Assembly (NCBI RefSeq): GCF_045866565.1
Contig: NZ_BAAFZV010000002.1
Location: 62,001 to 126,000 of the forward strand
Direction: 5' to 3'
DNA: 64,000 nt
Origin: Cognatilysobacter claricitrinus
GTDB lineage: Bacteria > Pseudomonadota > Gammaproteobacteria > Xanthomonadales > Xanthomonadaceae
This document shows positions 1 to 8,209 of this stretch, one piece after another; positions within the stretch are counted from its first letter, which is position 1, and each line of letters starts with the position of its first letter. The translations under genes were made by a program, and so were the position numbers. The notes under the pieces were generated by a model. It had not been told where the DNA came from, did not search any database, and saw only the letters and a program-made list of their open reading frames with translations.

Positions 1-18
1 AGGACGAGGGACGTTCGA

Positions 19-1230
19 TCAGCACTGTGTTCCGGCAACGTAACGCGCATCGAGCAGATCGCCGCCGAGCCAGTAGCACAGCTCGGCGGGATGCGCGACG
101 CGCCAGAGTGCGAAATCCGCACGCAGGCCGACGCGCAGCATGCCGCGATCGGCGAGCCCGAGTGCGCGCGCGGCGTGCACGGTCGCGCCGCGCAGCGCGT
201 CTTCGGGCGTCAGGCGGAAGTGCGTGCACGCGAGCTGCATCGCCTGGCGCAACGACAGCAGCGGCGAAGTGCCGGGATTGCAGTCGGTCGCGACCGCCAT
301 GGGCACGCCATGCGCGCGGAAGGCGTCGAGCGGCGGCAGCTTGGTTTCGCGCAGCACGTGGAACGCGCCGGGCAGCAGCACGGCGACGGTGCCCGCGCGC
401 GCCATCGCGGCGACGCCGGCGTCGCTGGTGTGTTCGACATGGTCGGCCGAAAGCCCACCGAAGTCCGCGACGATCGCTGCGCCATCGAGATCGCTCAACT
501 GGTCGGCGTGCAGCTTCACCGGCAGGCCAAGCGATCGCGCGCACTCGAACAGGCGGCGTGTCTGCGCGGGCGAGAAACCGATGCCTTCGCAGAACGCGTC
601 GACCGCGTCGACCAGGCCTTCGGCGTGCAACTTCGGCAGCCAGTCGATCGCGGCGTCGATGTAATCGTCGGCGCGACCCGCGTATTCGGGCGGCAAGGCG
701 TGCGCGGCGAGGTAGGTCGTGCGGACGGTGAGCCCGTCGACACCGAAGCGACGCGCGACGCGCAGCATCTTGCGTTCGTTGTCGAAGTCGAGCCCGTAGC
801 CCGACTTGATCTCGAGCGTGGTGACGCCATCGGCGCGCAATGCGTCGATGCGCGGCTTCGACTGCGCATACAGAGCCTCCTCGTCGGCCGCACGCACGGC
901 GCGCACGGTCGAGAGGATGCCGCCACCCGCTCGAGCGATCTGTTCGTAGGTCGCGCCCTGCAAACGCATTTCGAACTCGGTGGCGCGGTCGCCGGCGAAC
1001 ACCGCATGCGTGTGGCAGTCGATGAGGCCCGGCGTGATCCATCCGCGTGCCTCGATCACCCCGCGCGCGAGTGACGCGGGCGCATCTGGCAGCGCATGGC
1101 GCGGGCCGATGTGCGCGATGACGCCGTCCTTCCACGCGATCACGCCATCGGCCATCGCCCCGTAGCCATCGCCGTCGAGCGTGGCCAGCGAGGCTCCGAC
1201 CACGAGGCCGTCCCAACGTGGTTCAGTCAT
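19..1230 (-). CDS. hutI: Imidazolonepropionase
   Basis: Hydrolyses 4-imidazolone-5-propanoate to N-formimino-L-glutamate, the third step of histidine degradation, in the cytoplasm. The 403-residue product has the amidohydrolase metal-binding signature GLIDCHTHAVFAGDR, the substrate-pocket segment EIKSGYGLD, a later LHADQ histidine and the DHVEH motif, and spans the usual length for HutI. An ATG at 1230 gives MTEPRWDG; a longer in-frame ATG at 1293 would add 21 arginine/alanine-rich residues and overlap the upstream small ORF more deeply, so 1230 is preferred. The start overlaps the stop of the 72-codon ORF upstream by 8 bases, suggesting translational coupling. It is read away from hutF. The window ends just past its stop, so a following hut gene, for example hutH, cannot be seen. 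Confidence 0.96.
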   Translation of the reverse strand: MTEPRWDGLVVGASLATLDGDGYGAMADGVIAWKDGVIAHIGPRHALPDAPASLARGVIEARGWITPGLIDCHTHAVFAGDRATEFEMRLQGATYEQIARAGGGILSTVRAVRAADEEALYAQSKPRIDALRADGVTTLEIKSGYGLDFDNERKMLRVARRFGVDGLTVRTTYLAAHALPPEYAGRADDYIDAAIDWLPKLHAEGLVDAVDAFCEGIGFSPAQTRRLFECARSLGLPVKLHADQLSDLDGAAIVADFGGLSADHVEHTSDAGVAAMARAGTVAVLLPGAFHVLRETKLPPLDAFRAHGVPMAVATDCNPGTSPLLSLRQAMQLACTHFRLTPEDALRGATVHAARALGLADRGMLRVGLRADFALWRVAHPAELCYWLGGDLLDARYVAGTQC

Positions 1231-1441
1231 GCGTGCCGCCGCAGCGCGTGCTGTCCGAGGCAAGGTCCGGCATGCGGCTGTCGCTGTGGTCATCGCAGGC
1301 GACGCCGGCCAATGGGCGTGCCTCGACCATCGGCGCGTTGTCGTCGCGCGACCCGGGCGTCAGCCTGTGTGGCCGGCCCAGCAGCAGTGCGGACAGCGCG
1401 ATCAGCGCGACGACGATGCCGACGAATTCGATGACGTGCAT
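1223..1441 (-). CDS. Small single-pass membrane protein, coupled to hutI
   Basis: A 72-residue product of unknown function. Residues 2-22 (start MHVIEFVGIVVALIALSALL) form one hydrophobic helix followed by a hydrophilic tail, so an N-anchored inner-membrane protein is predicted. Its TGA shares the sequence ATGACTGA with the hutI start at 1230, an 8-base overlap typical of co-translated genes. The gene begins 56 bases from the divergent hutF start, so both transcripts would have to start inside or near that gap. No domain was recognised. It could be a chance ORF, but the clean transmembrane segment and the overlap argue for a real gene. Confidence 0.55.
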   Translation of the reverse strand: MHVIEFVGIVVALIALSALLLGRPHRLTPGSRDDNAPMVEARPLAGVACDDHSDSRMPDLASDSTRCGGTHD

Positions 1442-1497
1442 GCGGTCTCCCTCCGGCAGCCGAGGTAGCCTAGCGCACCCGACGCCTGCCGCCCGCC

Positions 1498-2730
1498 ATG
1501 CCCGAATCGCCCGTCCAGCGCACCGCCCGCGGCTGGGAACTGCCCGGCCTCGCCAACCTGCATTCGCATGCGTTCCAGCGCGCGATGGCGGGCATGGCCG
1601 AGCGCCAGACCGATCCGGCCGACAGCTTCTGGACCTGGCGCGAAACCATGTACCGGATGGCGGCGCGATTCGACCCCGACACGTTGCGCGATGTCGCCGC
1701 GCAGCTCTACGTCGAGATGCTCGAAGCCGGCTACACCGCGGTCTGCGAGTTCCATTACGTGCACCATGCCGTGGACGGCCGGCCGTACGCCGATCCCGCG
1801 GCGATGTCGCGCGCGTTGATCGACGCCGCGCGCGCTACCGGTATCCGCTTGACGCTGTTGCTGGTGTTGTACATGACCGGCGGTTTCGACGGCCGCGCCC
1901 TCGCCGAACGCCAGCGCCGCTTCGGTCACGACGTCGACGGCTACCTGCGGCTGCTCGAGACGCTGCGCGATCCGCGCAACGAAGCGCTGCGCATCGGGTG
2001 CGCGCTGCACAGCCTGCGCGCCGTGCCGGAAGATGCGATGCGCAGCGTGCTTGCGGCATTGCCGTCGGATTCGCGCATCCACATCCACATCGCCGAACAG
2101 ACCGCGGAGGTCGACGAATGCATCGCTCTACGCGGCGCGCGGCCGGTGCGTTGGCTGCTCGACCACGCACCGGTCGACTCGCGATGGACGCTGGTGCATG
2201 CGACGCATCTGGACGATGGCGAGATCGCCGACGTCGCGGCGTCGCGCGCGACCGTTGCGATCTGCACGACGACGGAAGCGAATCTTGGCGACGGCCTGTT
2301 CCCGCTGCGTGCATTCCTCGAAGCGGGCGGACGCTTCGGCATCGGGTCGGATTCGCACGTGTCGACGTCGCCGATCGAAGAATTGCGCTGGCTCGAATAC
2401 GGACAGCGACTGGTGACGCGCCGTCGCAACGTGGCCGTCGGCGCATCGACGAGTGTCGGTGAAACGCTGCTGGAGCGCGTGCTGGAAAGCGCGCTCGATT
2501 CGTCGGCGCAGGCGACGAACGAGGATCGCGTCGTACTCGATGCCGACGCGCCGATCCTCGCCGGCGCGACGGCGGACGACGTCATCGATCGCTGGATCTT
2601 CTCGGGGAATCGTCCGCTGGTACGCGAAGTCGATGTGGCGGGGCGCACGGTGGTGCGTGATGGCCGACACGTCGATGCCGACGCGATCGCGACGCGTTAT
2701 CGCGCCGCCATGGCGAAGTTGCTCGCGTGA
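1498..2730 (+). CDS. hutF: Formimidoylglutamate deiminase
   Basis: Converts N-formimino-L-glutamate to N-formyl-L-glutamate and ammonia, the alternative to the one-step HutG formiminoglutamase. The product is a 410-residue amidohydrolase with GLANLHSHAFQRAMAG near its start, HIHIAEQ, LVHATH and IGSDSHVS as metal and catalytic segments. An in-frame TAG at 1471 prevents a longer reading frame from this region, so the protein starts almost directly at the metal motif. Homologues I know of carry about 40 extra N-terminal residues of the beta-sandwich subdomain, which is absent here. Its product is the substrate of the HutG encoded at 47580. Annotation is firm; the short N-terminus is odd. Confidence 0.93.
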   Translation: MPESPVQRTARGWELPGLANLHSHAFQRAMAGMAERQTDPADSFWTWRETMYRMAARFDPDTLRDVAAQLYVEMLEAGYTAVCEFHYVHHAVDGRPYADPAAMSRALIDAARATGIRLTLLLVLYMTGGFDGRALAERQRRFGHDVDGYLRLLETLRDPRNEALRIGCALHSLRAVPEDAMRSVLAALPSDSRIHIHIAEQTAEVDECIALRGARPVRWLLDHAPVDSRWTLVHATHLDDGEIADVAASRATVAICTTTEANLGDGLFPLRAFLEAGGRFGIGSDSHVSTSPIEELRWLEYGQRLVTRRRNVAVGASTSVGETLLERVLESALDSSAQATNEDRVVLDADAPILAGATADDVIDRWIFSGNRPLVREVDVAGRTVVRDGRHVDADAIATRYRAAMAKLLA

Positions 2731-2912
2731 TGCGGGTGAACGCGACGCACCCGGCCTTGTTGCACGTTGCGAGCGCGGCTCTAGCCTCTGTGCCGGCTCG
2801 CTATCCCATTTCGTAACGACTGACGTCAGCAGCGCGCGTGTCGAGCACCCGGCCGTCCGCGCGAAATGCCGACCCGGATGCGACCTCGTGCCGCGTGCGA
2901 CGGTCTGCGCAG

Positions 2913-4151
2913 CTACTGACCGGGCCGCAATGCGCCCGACAACGCCGCGGGATCGCCATCGTTCGGCATCGGCGTGACGCCGAGCACGCGCGCAAGCATC
3001 GGGTAGACGTCGACGTTGTCGATGGGGCGTAGCACCACGCCGTCGCGGAACGATGGGCCGTCGGCGACGAACAGCGCGCGCATCGACGGCAGCGCGGGAT
3101 CGAAACCGTGCGAGCCGCGCAGTCCGGTCGGGCGTGTCGCCAGCTTGGCGCGCGTCACGGCGTCCCAGCCTTCGTCCATCTGGCAGACGATGGGCGGCAC
3201 GCGCGGGTTGCTGCCGTAGTGCCAACGCGCGGGAATGTTTTCGCGCGTCCAGCATTCGTAGTGGTCGTGGCGGCCGACGAGCTTCGCGTTTGCCTCGGCT
3301 TCGTGCCCGGCGAGCGGGCGGAAACCCACCGACTGGCCGGTGGTGATGTTCGCTGCGATGTCCGGCGACGCCATGTCCTCGATCGCGACCGCGTGACCCG
3401 CCTGCACCGGCGCCATGCCGTGGTCGGAGACGACGACGATGTTCACGCGATCGGCGAAGCCGCGCGCGACAAGGCCGGCACGAAGACGGGCGAGATAGCC
3501 GTCGACCTTGCTCTCGGCGGCGACGGCTTCGGGCGAACCAGGGCCGTGGTCGTGCTCGGCGTGGTCGACGTCCTCGAAGTAGAGCGTCACCAGTTTCGGG
3601 CGCGCGGGCTCGGGTCGGTCGAGCCAGCCCAGCACGGTATCGACGCGGTCGTTGCCGCTGAACTTCTCGTCGAACGTGCGCCATTCGGACGGGCGCACGC
3701 CACCGGTCGGCGCGGCGCTACCGGGCCAGAACATCGTCGCCGCGTGCTGGCCGGACTTTTCGACCGTCGACCAGATCGGCTCGCTGCCCCACCAGGCCGC
3801 GTTGCCGACGGCGGCTTCGTCGTCGATATTGAAGTGGCCCAGCTGCGCGTCGTCCATGGTGTTGTGGACGATGCCGTGGTGGTCCGGGCGCAGGCCGGTC
3901 ACCAGCGTGTAGTGGTTCGGGAAGGTCAGGCTCGGGTACGACGGACGCATGTACTCGGCGCGCACGCCGTTGCGGGCCAGCGAGTCGAGCGTCGGCGTGT
4001 GGCCGTGCTGCATCGCGCTGGCGCGGAAGCCGTCGATCGAGATGAGGATGGTCGCGACCGGCGGGCCGGCCGGCGCGGTGGACTGCGGGGTGAGCGATGC
4101 GCAGGCGGCGAGCAGGGCCGCGGCGAGGGCAACAACGAGCGGTCGGGTCAC
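2913..4151 (-). CDS. Lipoprotein nucleotide pyrophosphatase/phosphodiesterase (ENPP-like)
   Basis: A 412-residue type I phosphodiesterase / nucleotide pyrophosphatase of the alkaline-phosphatase superfamily. The N-terminus is a lipoprotein signal with lipobox LAAC (Cys17), so it is probably anchored in the outer membrane facing the periplasm. Residues after the linker read ILISIDGFRAS (first metal Asp), then YPSLTFPNHYTLVTGLRPDHHG, in which the Thr of LTFPNH is the family nucleophile, then YFEDVDHAEHDHGPGS and VVSDHGMAP with the remaining Asp/His ligands. Family members cleave nucleotide phosphodiester or pyrophosphate bonds; the exact substrate cannot be read here. It is monocistronic and faces hutF tail to tail. 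A palindrome TGACGTCA lies at 2821-2828 in the gap. Confidence 0.88.
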   Translation of the reverse strand: MTRPLVVALAAALLAACASLTPQSTAPAGPPVATILISIDGFRASAMQHGHTPTLDSLARNGVRAEYMRPSYPSLTFPNHYTLVTGLRPDHHGIVHNTMDDAQLGHFNIDDEAAVGNAAWWGSEPIWSTVEKSGQHAATMFWPGSAAPTGGVRPSEWRTFDEKFSGNDRVDTVLGWLDRPEPARPKLVTLYFEDVDHAEHDHGPGSPEAVAAESKVDGYLARLRAGLVARGFADRVNIVVVSDHGMAPVQAGHAVAIEDMASPDIAANITTGQSVGFRPLAGHEAEANAKLVGRHDHYECWTRENIPARWHYGSNPRVPPIVCQMDEGWDAVTRAKLATRPTGLRGSHGFDPALPSMRALFVADGPSFRDGVVLRPIDNVDVYPMLARVLGVTPMPNDGDPAALSGALRPGQ

Positions 4152-4248
4152 GTACGGCGCGCTAGGTCGAAGGAAACCGTGACTTTAGCCGGTCGCCATG
4201 ACGCTCCGGTGCGCACAGCATCGCAGGACTTCACCGGAGCCCCGCGCC

Positions 4249-4767
4249 ATGGCGTTCGCACTCGCACTCGTTCCCCTGCTCGCCGCCACTGCGGCCGCAC
4301 CCGTGGCCCCGCCGCCCGCGCCGTTCTCGGCCGACGAATGCGCCGTGTTCGCGCGCGAGATGTCGTTCGCCAAGTCGGTGGCCGACCACGACGCCACCGC
4401 GTTCGCGCAGCACGTCGCGCCCGATGCCGCGTTCGCCGCCGGCTCCCCGCGCCCGCAGCGCGGTCGCGACGCGATCGTCCGCGCGTGGGCGCCCATCGTG
4501 AAAGGCGAGGGCATCAGGCTGGAGTGGTACCCGGTGCGCACGACGGTGGTCGGCGACATCGCGTGGTCGACCGGCCCCGCACTCGTGGAAGAAGTCGACA
4601 AGGGCGTGACGCACCTGACGCGCAGCACGTTCCAGTCCGTGTGGCGTCGCAATGCCGAAGGCGTCTGGCAAGTGGTGTTCGATGGCGGAACGCCGCCACG
4701 CGAGGTCCAGCCCGCCGAGGCCGACGCGTTCCGCAAGGCGCGTCCCAGCGCTTGCCCGGGCGCGTAA
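4249..4767 (+). CDS. Secreted NTF2/SnoaL-like (DUF4440-type) protein
   Basis: A 172-residue protein with a signal sequence (MAFALALVPLLAATAAAP) and a small NTF2-like cone fold: FAREMSFAKSVADHDATAFAQHV, then a central WYPVRTTVVGDIAWSTG strand pair and a closing FQSVWRRNAEGVWQVVFDGG. Proteins of this type are often annotated DUF4440 or nuclear transport factor 2 family; no catalytic residues define a reaction. ATG 4249 is chosen because it opens directly on the signal peptide; an ATG at 4198 adds 17 basic residues. It is the first of two unrelated-in-context NTF2-like secreted proteins here (the second starts at 9621). A short GCCGGG/CCCGGC hairpin follows the stop at 4768-4785. Confidence 0.72.
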   Translation: MAFALALVPLLAATAAAPVAPPPAPFSADECAVFAREMSFAKSVADHDATAFAQHVAPDAAFAAGSPRPQRGRDAIVRAWAPIVKGEGIRLEWYPVRTTVVGDIAWSTGPALVEEVDKGVTHLTRSTFQSVWRRNAEGVWQVVFDGGTPPREVQPAEADAFRKARPSACPGA

Positions 4768-4853
4768 GCCGGGACTGAACCCGGCGACGGGCGCGCGCTC
4801 CGGCGTCGTGGCAGGGGCGTATCGTGGCGGTGTCGACCTCGCGGGAGACCGCC

Positions 4854-5216
4854 ATGAACCTCCGACCCATCTTCCTCGCCACGCTCGTGCTCGCCGCGCT
4901 GCCGGCCTTCGCTCAGCAGGCGACGCCCGTGCCCACCGCTGAGCCCGCGCCCATGGCGGCACCCGAGACCCAGGACGCGTCCGCGCCCGCTCCTCTCGAC
5001 GCCGCAGCCCCGGTGGCGGACCCGCGCCTCGACCCGGTCGCGTTCGCCGAAGCGCATCCCAATTGCCTGCGCGACACCGGCACCCGCATCCGTGCCAAGC
5101 CCGGTCGTTGCACCAATAGCGGCCCGGGCCGCGTCTACACGCAGGACGACCTGCGCAGCACGGGCCAGACCGACATCGCCGACGCCCTGCGCATGCTCGA
5201 CCCGTCGATCCACTGA
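4854..5216 (+). CDS. Small secreted protein with TonB-plug-like C-terminal motif
   Basis: A 120-residue product with a clear signal peptide (MNLRPIFLATLVLAALPAFA), then a Pro/Ala-rich linker of about 45 residues, a short cysteine-containing segment (two Cys, in NCLRDTG and GRCTNSGPG), and the C-terminus YTQDDLRSTGQTDIADALRM. The last part looks like the opening helix of TonB-dependent receptor plug domains (xxxDLxxTGxxxxADALRxLxP), yet no barrel follows: the ORF stops a few residues later and a strong hairpin terminator comes 22 bases after it. Function unknown. The ATG at 4854 is preferred over 4824 because it starts the signal peptide. Confidence 0.7.
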   Translation: MNLRPIFLATLVLAALPAFAQQATPVPTAEPAPMAAPETQDASAPAPLDAAAPVADPRLDPVAFAEAHPNCLRDTGTRIRAKPGRCTNSGPGRVYTQDDLRSTGQTDIADALRMLDPSIH

Positions 5217-5238
5217 CGCATCCACGTCGCGCCATCCG

Positions 5239-5266
5239 ACGCCCGGCTCCGGCCGGGCGTTTCGTT
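5239..5266 (+). terminator. Intrinsic terminator after the small secreted protein
   Basis: A perfect 9-bp stem, ACGCCCGGC (5239-5247) and GCCGGGCGT (5252-5260), with a TCCG loop, followed by a T-rich tract TTTCGTTT. It separates the gene ending at 5216 from the Sel1 gene starting at 5341. Confidence 0.75.
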
Positions 5267-5340
5267 TGCGGGTTCAGAAGCGGCCGTAGCCAGCCGATAA
5301 TCCGGCGACGCGCTGCTTCCGGCGCATATGGAAAATCGCC

Positions 5341-6126
5341 ATGGCCCGCATGCGCCTGCTCGCACTCGTCCTGTCCCTCGCCATCGCCCCGGCGTTCGCC
5401 GCCGACGCCCCGGACGCGATCGACCCGGCCGTCCAGAAGAAGCTGGAGGACGCGCAGGCCGCGATGAATGCGGGACATAAGGCCGAGGCGCTGCAAATGG
5501 TTGGCGAGGCCACGCGACTGGCCGACAGTGGCGCGATGGCCCACAAGCTCGGCCACTACTACGAAGGCTCCCCGGACGTGCCCGACCACGACGCCCTGGC
5601 GACGAAGTGGTTCCAGTTCGCCGTGGACCACGACGACGCCGAGTCGATGCACCACGTCGGCATGCGCTACATGGAAGGCAAGGGCGGCCTGCCGCGCGAT
5701 TCGCGCAAGGGCATCGCCCTGCTCAACGCGTCGGCGAAGGGCGACTACATGCCCGCGTATTCGTTCATGGCGAACTGGCGCAAGGAACAGGAGACCAAGG
5801 GTCGCTGCATGCTGGCCGCGCTGCGCGGCTACGACATGCGCGAGGTCATATTCGGCCAGGACCGCTTCTACGACTTCAGCGATGGCAACGGCGATGCGGG
5901 CGGTGGTGACACGTACCTGATCCTCGGCCTGCCGGACAACAGCGGCATCGAGCTCGGTGATCCGGACGAAGCGGCGCTCGAAGTCGACGGTTTTTCGCAC
6001 GCCGAGTACACCGAGGTCGACGGCCGGCACTTCTACAACGGCACATACGCCGCGCGACGTCCGAGCAGCGCCGCGCTCCAGCGCGCCGCGCAGGTGCGCG
6101 CGCAGTGCAACGTGGCCGAGCGCTGA
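5341..6126 (+). CDS. Secreted Sel1-like repeat protein
   Basis: A 261-residue protein with a signal peptide (residues 1-21, ending APAFAAD) and tetratricopeptide/Sel1-type helical repeats: AMAHKLGHYYEG, ATKWFQFAVDHDDAESMHHVG, then KGIALLNASAKGDYMPAYSF. These spaced Ala/Gly positions are the signature of Sel1 repeats, which mediate protein-protein contacts. The C-terminal third (about residues 160-261) has no repeat pattern and is acidic. A periplasmic or extracellular scaffold role is likely, the partner unknown. It stands alone between a terminator and hutU. Confidence 0.72.
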   Translation: MARMRLLALVLSLAIAPAFAADAPDAIDPAVQKKLEDAQAAMNAGHKAEALQMVGEATRLADSGAMAHKLGHYYEGSPDVPDHDALATKWFQFAVDHDDAESMHHVGMRYMEGKGGLPRDSRKGIALLNASAKGDYMPAYSFMANWRKEQETKGRCMLAALRGYDMREVIFGQDRFYDFSDGNGDAGGGDTYLILGLPDNSGIELGDPDEAALEVDGFSHAEYTEVDGRHFYNGTYAARRPSSAALQRAAQVRAQCNVAER

Positions 6127-6187
6127 ACCCACCGGCCGGCGCGAGCGGCGATAATCGGGGCCCTCCGCCCGATCCGTCCCCGCGCCG

Positions 6188-7858
6188 ATGCCTACTCGCA
6201 ACGATCCGTCCCGCATCATTCGCGCCCCGCGCGGCACAAAGCTGTCCTGCAAATCCTGGCTTACCGAAGCGCCGTTCCGGATGCTGCAGAACAACCTGGA
6301 TCCCGAGGTCGCCGAGAACCCTGCGGAGCTCGTGGTCTACGGCGGCATCGGCCGTGCCGCGCGCGACTGGGAATGCTTCGACGCGATCCTGAAATCGCTG
6401 CGCGAGCTCGACGATGACGAGACGCTGCTGATCCAGTCCGGCAAGCCCGTCGGCATCTTCCCGACGCATGCCGACGCACCGCGCGTGCTGCTCGCCAACA
6501 GCAACCTTGTGCCGCACTGGGCCACGTGGGAACACTTCAACGAGCTCGATAAGAAGGGCCTGATGATGTACGGCCAGATGACGGCCGGTTCGTGGATCTA
6601 CATCGGCTCGCAGGGCATCGTGCAGGGCACGTACGAGACGTTCGTGGAGATGGGTCGTCAGCATTACGACGGCAATCTCGCTGGCAAATGGATCCTCACC
6701 GCGGGCCTCGGCGGCATGGGCGGCGCGCAGCCGCTCGCGGCGACGCTTGCCGGCGCGTGCTCGCTCACGATCGAATGCCAGCAGAAGAGCATCGACTTCC
6801 GCCTGAAGACGCGTTACGTCGACGAGCAGGCGACGGATCTCGACGACGCGCTCGCACGCATCGAGAAGTACACGAAGGCCGGCGAAGCGAAGTCGATCGC
6901 ACTGCTCGGCAATGCCGCCGACGTGCTGCCGGAACTCGTGCGCCGCGGCGTACGTCCCGATGCCGTCACCGACCAGACCAGCGCGCACGATCCCGTGCAC
7001 GGCTACCTGCCGATCGGCTGGACCGTGGACCAGTGGCTGGCCGCGCAGAAGACCGACCCGCAGCGCGTGCGCGATGAAGCCAAGAAGTCGATGCGCGTGC
7101 ATGTCGAAGCGATGCTCGCGTTCGAGAAGCAGGGCATCCCGACCTTCGACTACGGCAACAACATCCGCCAGATGGCGTTCGACGAAGGCTGCACCAACGC
7201 GTTCGACTTCCCGGGTTTCGTTCCGGCCTACGTGCGCCCGTTGTTCTGTCGCGGCGTCGGCCCGTTCCGCTGGGTCGCCCTGTCGGGTGATCCCGAGGAC
7301 ATCTACAAGACGGATGCGAAGGTCAAGGAACTCATTCCCGACGACGCGCACCTGCATCGCTGGCTCGACATGGCGCGCGAACGCATCAGCTTCCAGGGCC
7401 TGCCGGCGCGCATCTGCTGGGTCGGCCTAGGTCAGCGCCACAAGCTCGCACTCGCGTTCAACGAGATGGTGCGCAACGGGGAACTGAAGGCGCCCGTCGT
7501 CATCGGTCGCGACCATCTCGACAGCGGGTCCGTCGCGTCGCCCAACCGCGAGACCGAGGCCATGAAGGATGGCAGCGATGCCGTCTCCGACTGGCCGCTG
7601 CTCAACGCGATGCTCAACGTCGCCGGCGGCGCGACGTGGGTGTCGCTGCACCACGGCGGCGGCGTCGGCATGGGGTATTCGCAGCACTCGGGCGTCGTCA
7701 TCGTCTGCGACGGCACCGAAGCGGCCGACAGACGCCTCGCACGCGTGCTGTGGAACGACCCCGGCACCGGCGTGATGCGCCATGCCGACGCGGGCTATGA
7801 AATCGCGCAGCAGTGCGCGGTGGAGCAGGGACTGAAGCTGCCGATGCAGGGCGGCTGA
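6188..7858 (+). CDS. hutU: Urocanate hydratase
   Basis: Adds water to urocanate to give 4-imidazolone-5-propanoate, the second step of histidine breakdown, using tightly bound NAD as an electrophile. The 556-residue product has the expected full length, with LTAGLGGMGGAQPLAATLAG as the NAD-binding glycine-rich loop, the conserved DQTSAHDPVHGY and the active-site region near FPGFVPAYVRPLFCRGVGPF, in which the Cys is the conserved one. It lies on the same strand as hutF but 3.5 kb away, separated by unrelated genes, so it has its own transcript. A DUF3253 gene follows after one base. Confidence 0.98.
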   Translation: MPTRNDPSRIIRAPRGTKLSCKSWLTEAPFRMLQNNLDPEVAENPAELVVYGGIGRAARDWECFDAILKSLRELDDDETLLIQSGKPVGIFPTHADAPRVLLANSNLVPHWATWEHFNELDKKGLMMYGQMTAGSWIYIGSQGIVQGTYETFVEMGRQHYDGNLAGKWILTAGLGGMGGAQPLAATLAGACSLTIECQQKSIDFRLKTRYVDEQATDLDDALARIEKYTKAGEAKSIALLGNAADVLPELVRRGVRPDAVTDQTSAHDPVHGYLPIGWTVDQWLAAQKTDPQRVRDEAKKSMRVHVEAMLAFEKQGIPTFDYGNNIRQMAFDEGCTNAFDFPGFVPAYVRPLFCRGVGPFRWVALSGDPEDIYKTDAKVKELIPDDAHLHRWLDMARERISFQGLPARICWVGLGQRHKLALAFNEMVRNGELKAPVVIGRDHLDSGSVASPNRETEAMKDGSDAVSDWPLLNAMLNVAGGATWVSLHHGGGVGMGYSQHSGVVIVCDGTEAADRRLARVLWNDPGTGVMRHADAGYEIAQQCAVEQGLKLPMQGG

Positions 7859-7859
7859 G

Positions 7860-8141
7860 ATGGCCGACGACGCGACGATCCGCGACGGGATCATCGCGTT
7901 GCTGTCCGCGCGGGCGTCGACGTCGTCGATCTGTCCATCGGACGTCGCGCGAACGTTGCACGCCGACGAGGCCGCGTGGCGTGCCGCGATGCCGGACGTG
8001 CGTCGCGTCGCCGCGCTGCTGTCGGAGCGCGGCGTGATCGCGGTGACGCAGGGTGAGCGCGTGCTGCCGTCGGCCGACGTGCTGATGGCCACCGGCCCGA
8101 TCAGGCTCCGGCGCGGGCCGCAATTCCCCGTGGACGCTTGA
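7860..8141 (+). CDS. DUF3253 winged-helix-like protein
   Basis: A 93-residue cytoplasmic protein matching the DUF3253 pattern: an N-terminal helix (RDGIIALLSARASTSSICPS), DVARTLHAD, then WRAAMPDVRRVAALLSERGV and a terminal beta segment with VTQGERVL. The order helix, Pro-Ser-Asp-Val-Ala, helix, strand resembles a winged-helix fold, so nucleic-acid binding is possible but not shown. Only one base separates it from the hutU stop, so it is almost certainly cotranscribed with hutU; whether it contributes to histidine use is unknown. Confidence 0.8.
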   Translation: MADDATIRDGIIALLSARASTSSICPSDVARTLHADEAAWRAAMPDVRRVAALLSERGVIAVTQGERVLPSADVLMATGPIRLRRGPQFPVDA

Positions 8142-8209
8142 TGCCGCACTGTCTCGGAACTGCAACACGGCAGTCATAACGTGGCCCGGTCCGTCTGCCG
8201 CGATCCGCC

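Noticed and set aside
3108..4778. A 556-residue ORF on the + strand
   Set aside because: Antisense to the phosphodiesterase, Arg-rich, replaced by the motif-bearing gene on the - strand.
4854..5216. A functional TonB-dependent receptor
   Set aside because: Only a plug-like C-terminal segment is present; no barrel sequence follows and a terminator sits after the stop.
4231..6294. A 687-residue ORF on the - strand spanning several genes
   Set aside because: Crosses three well-supported + strand genes and an intrinsic terminator; composition is typical of a GC shadow frame.
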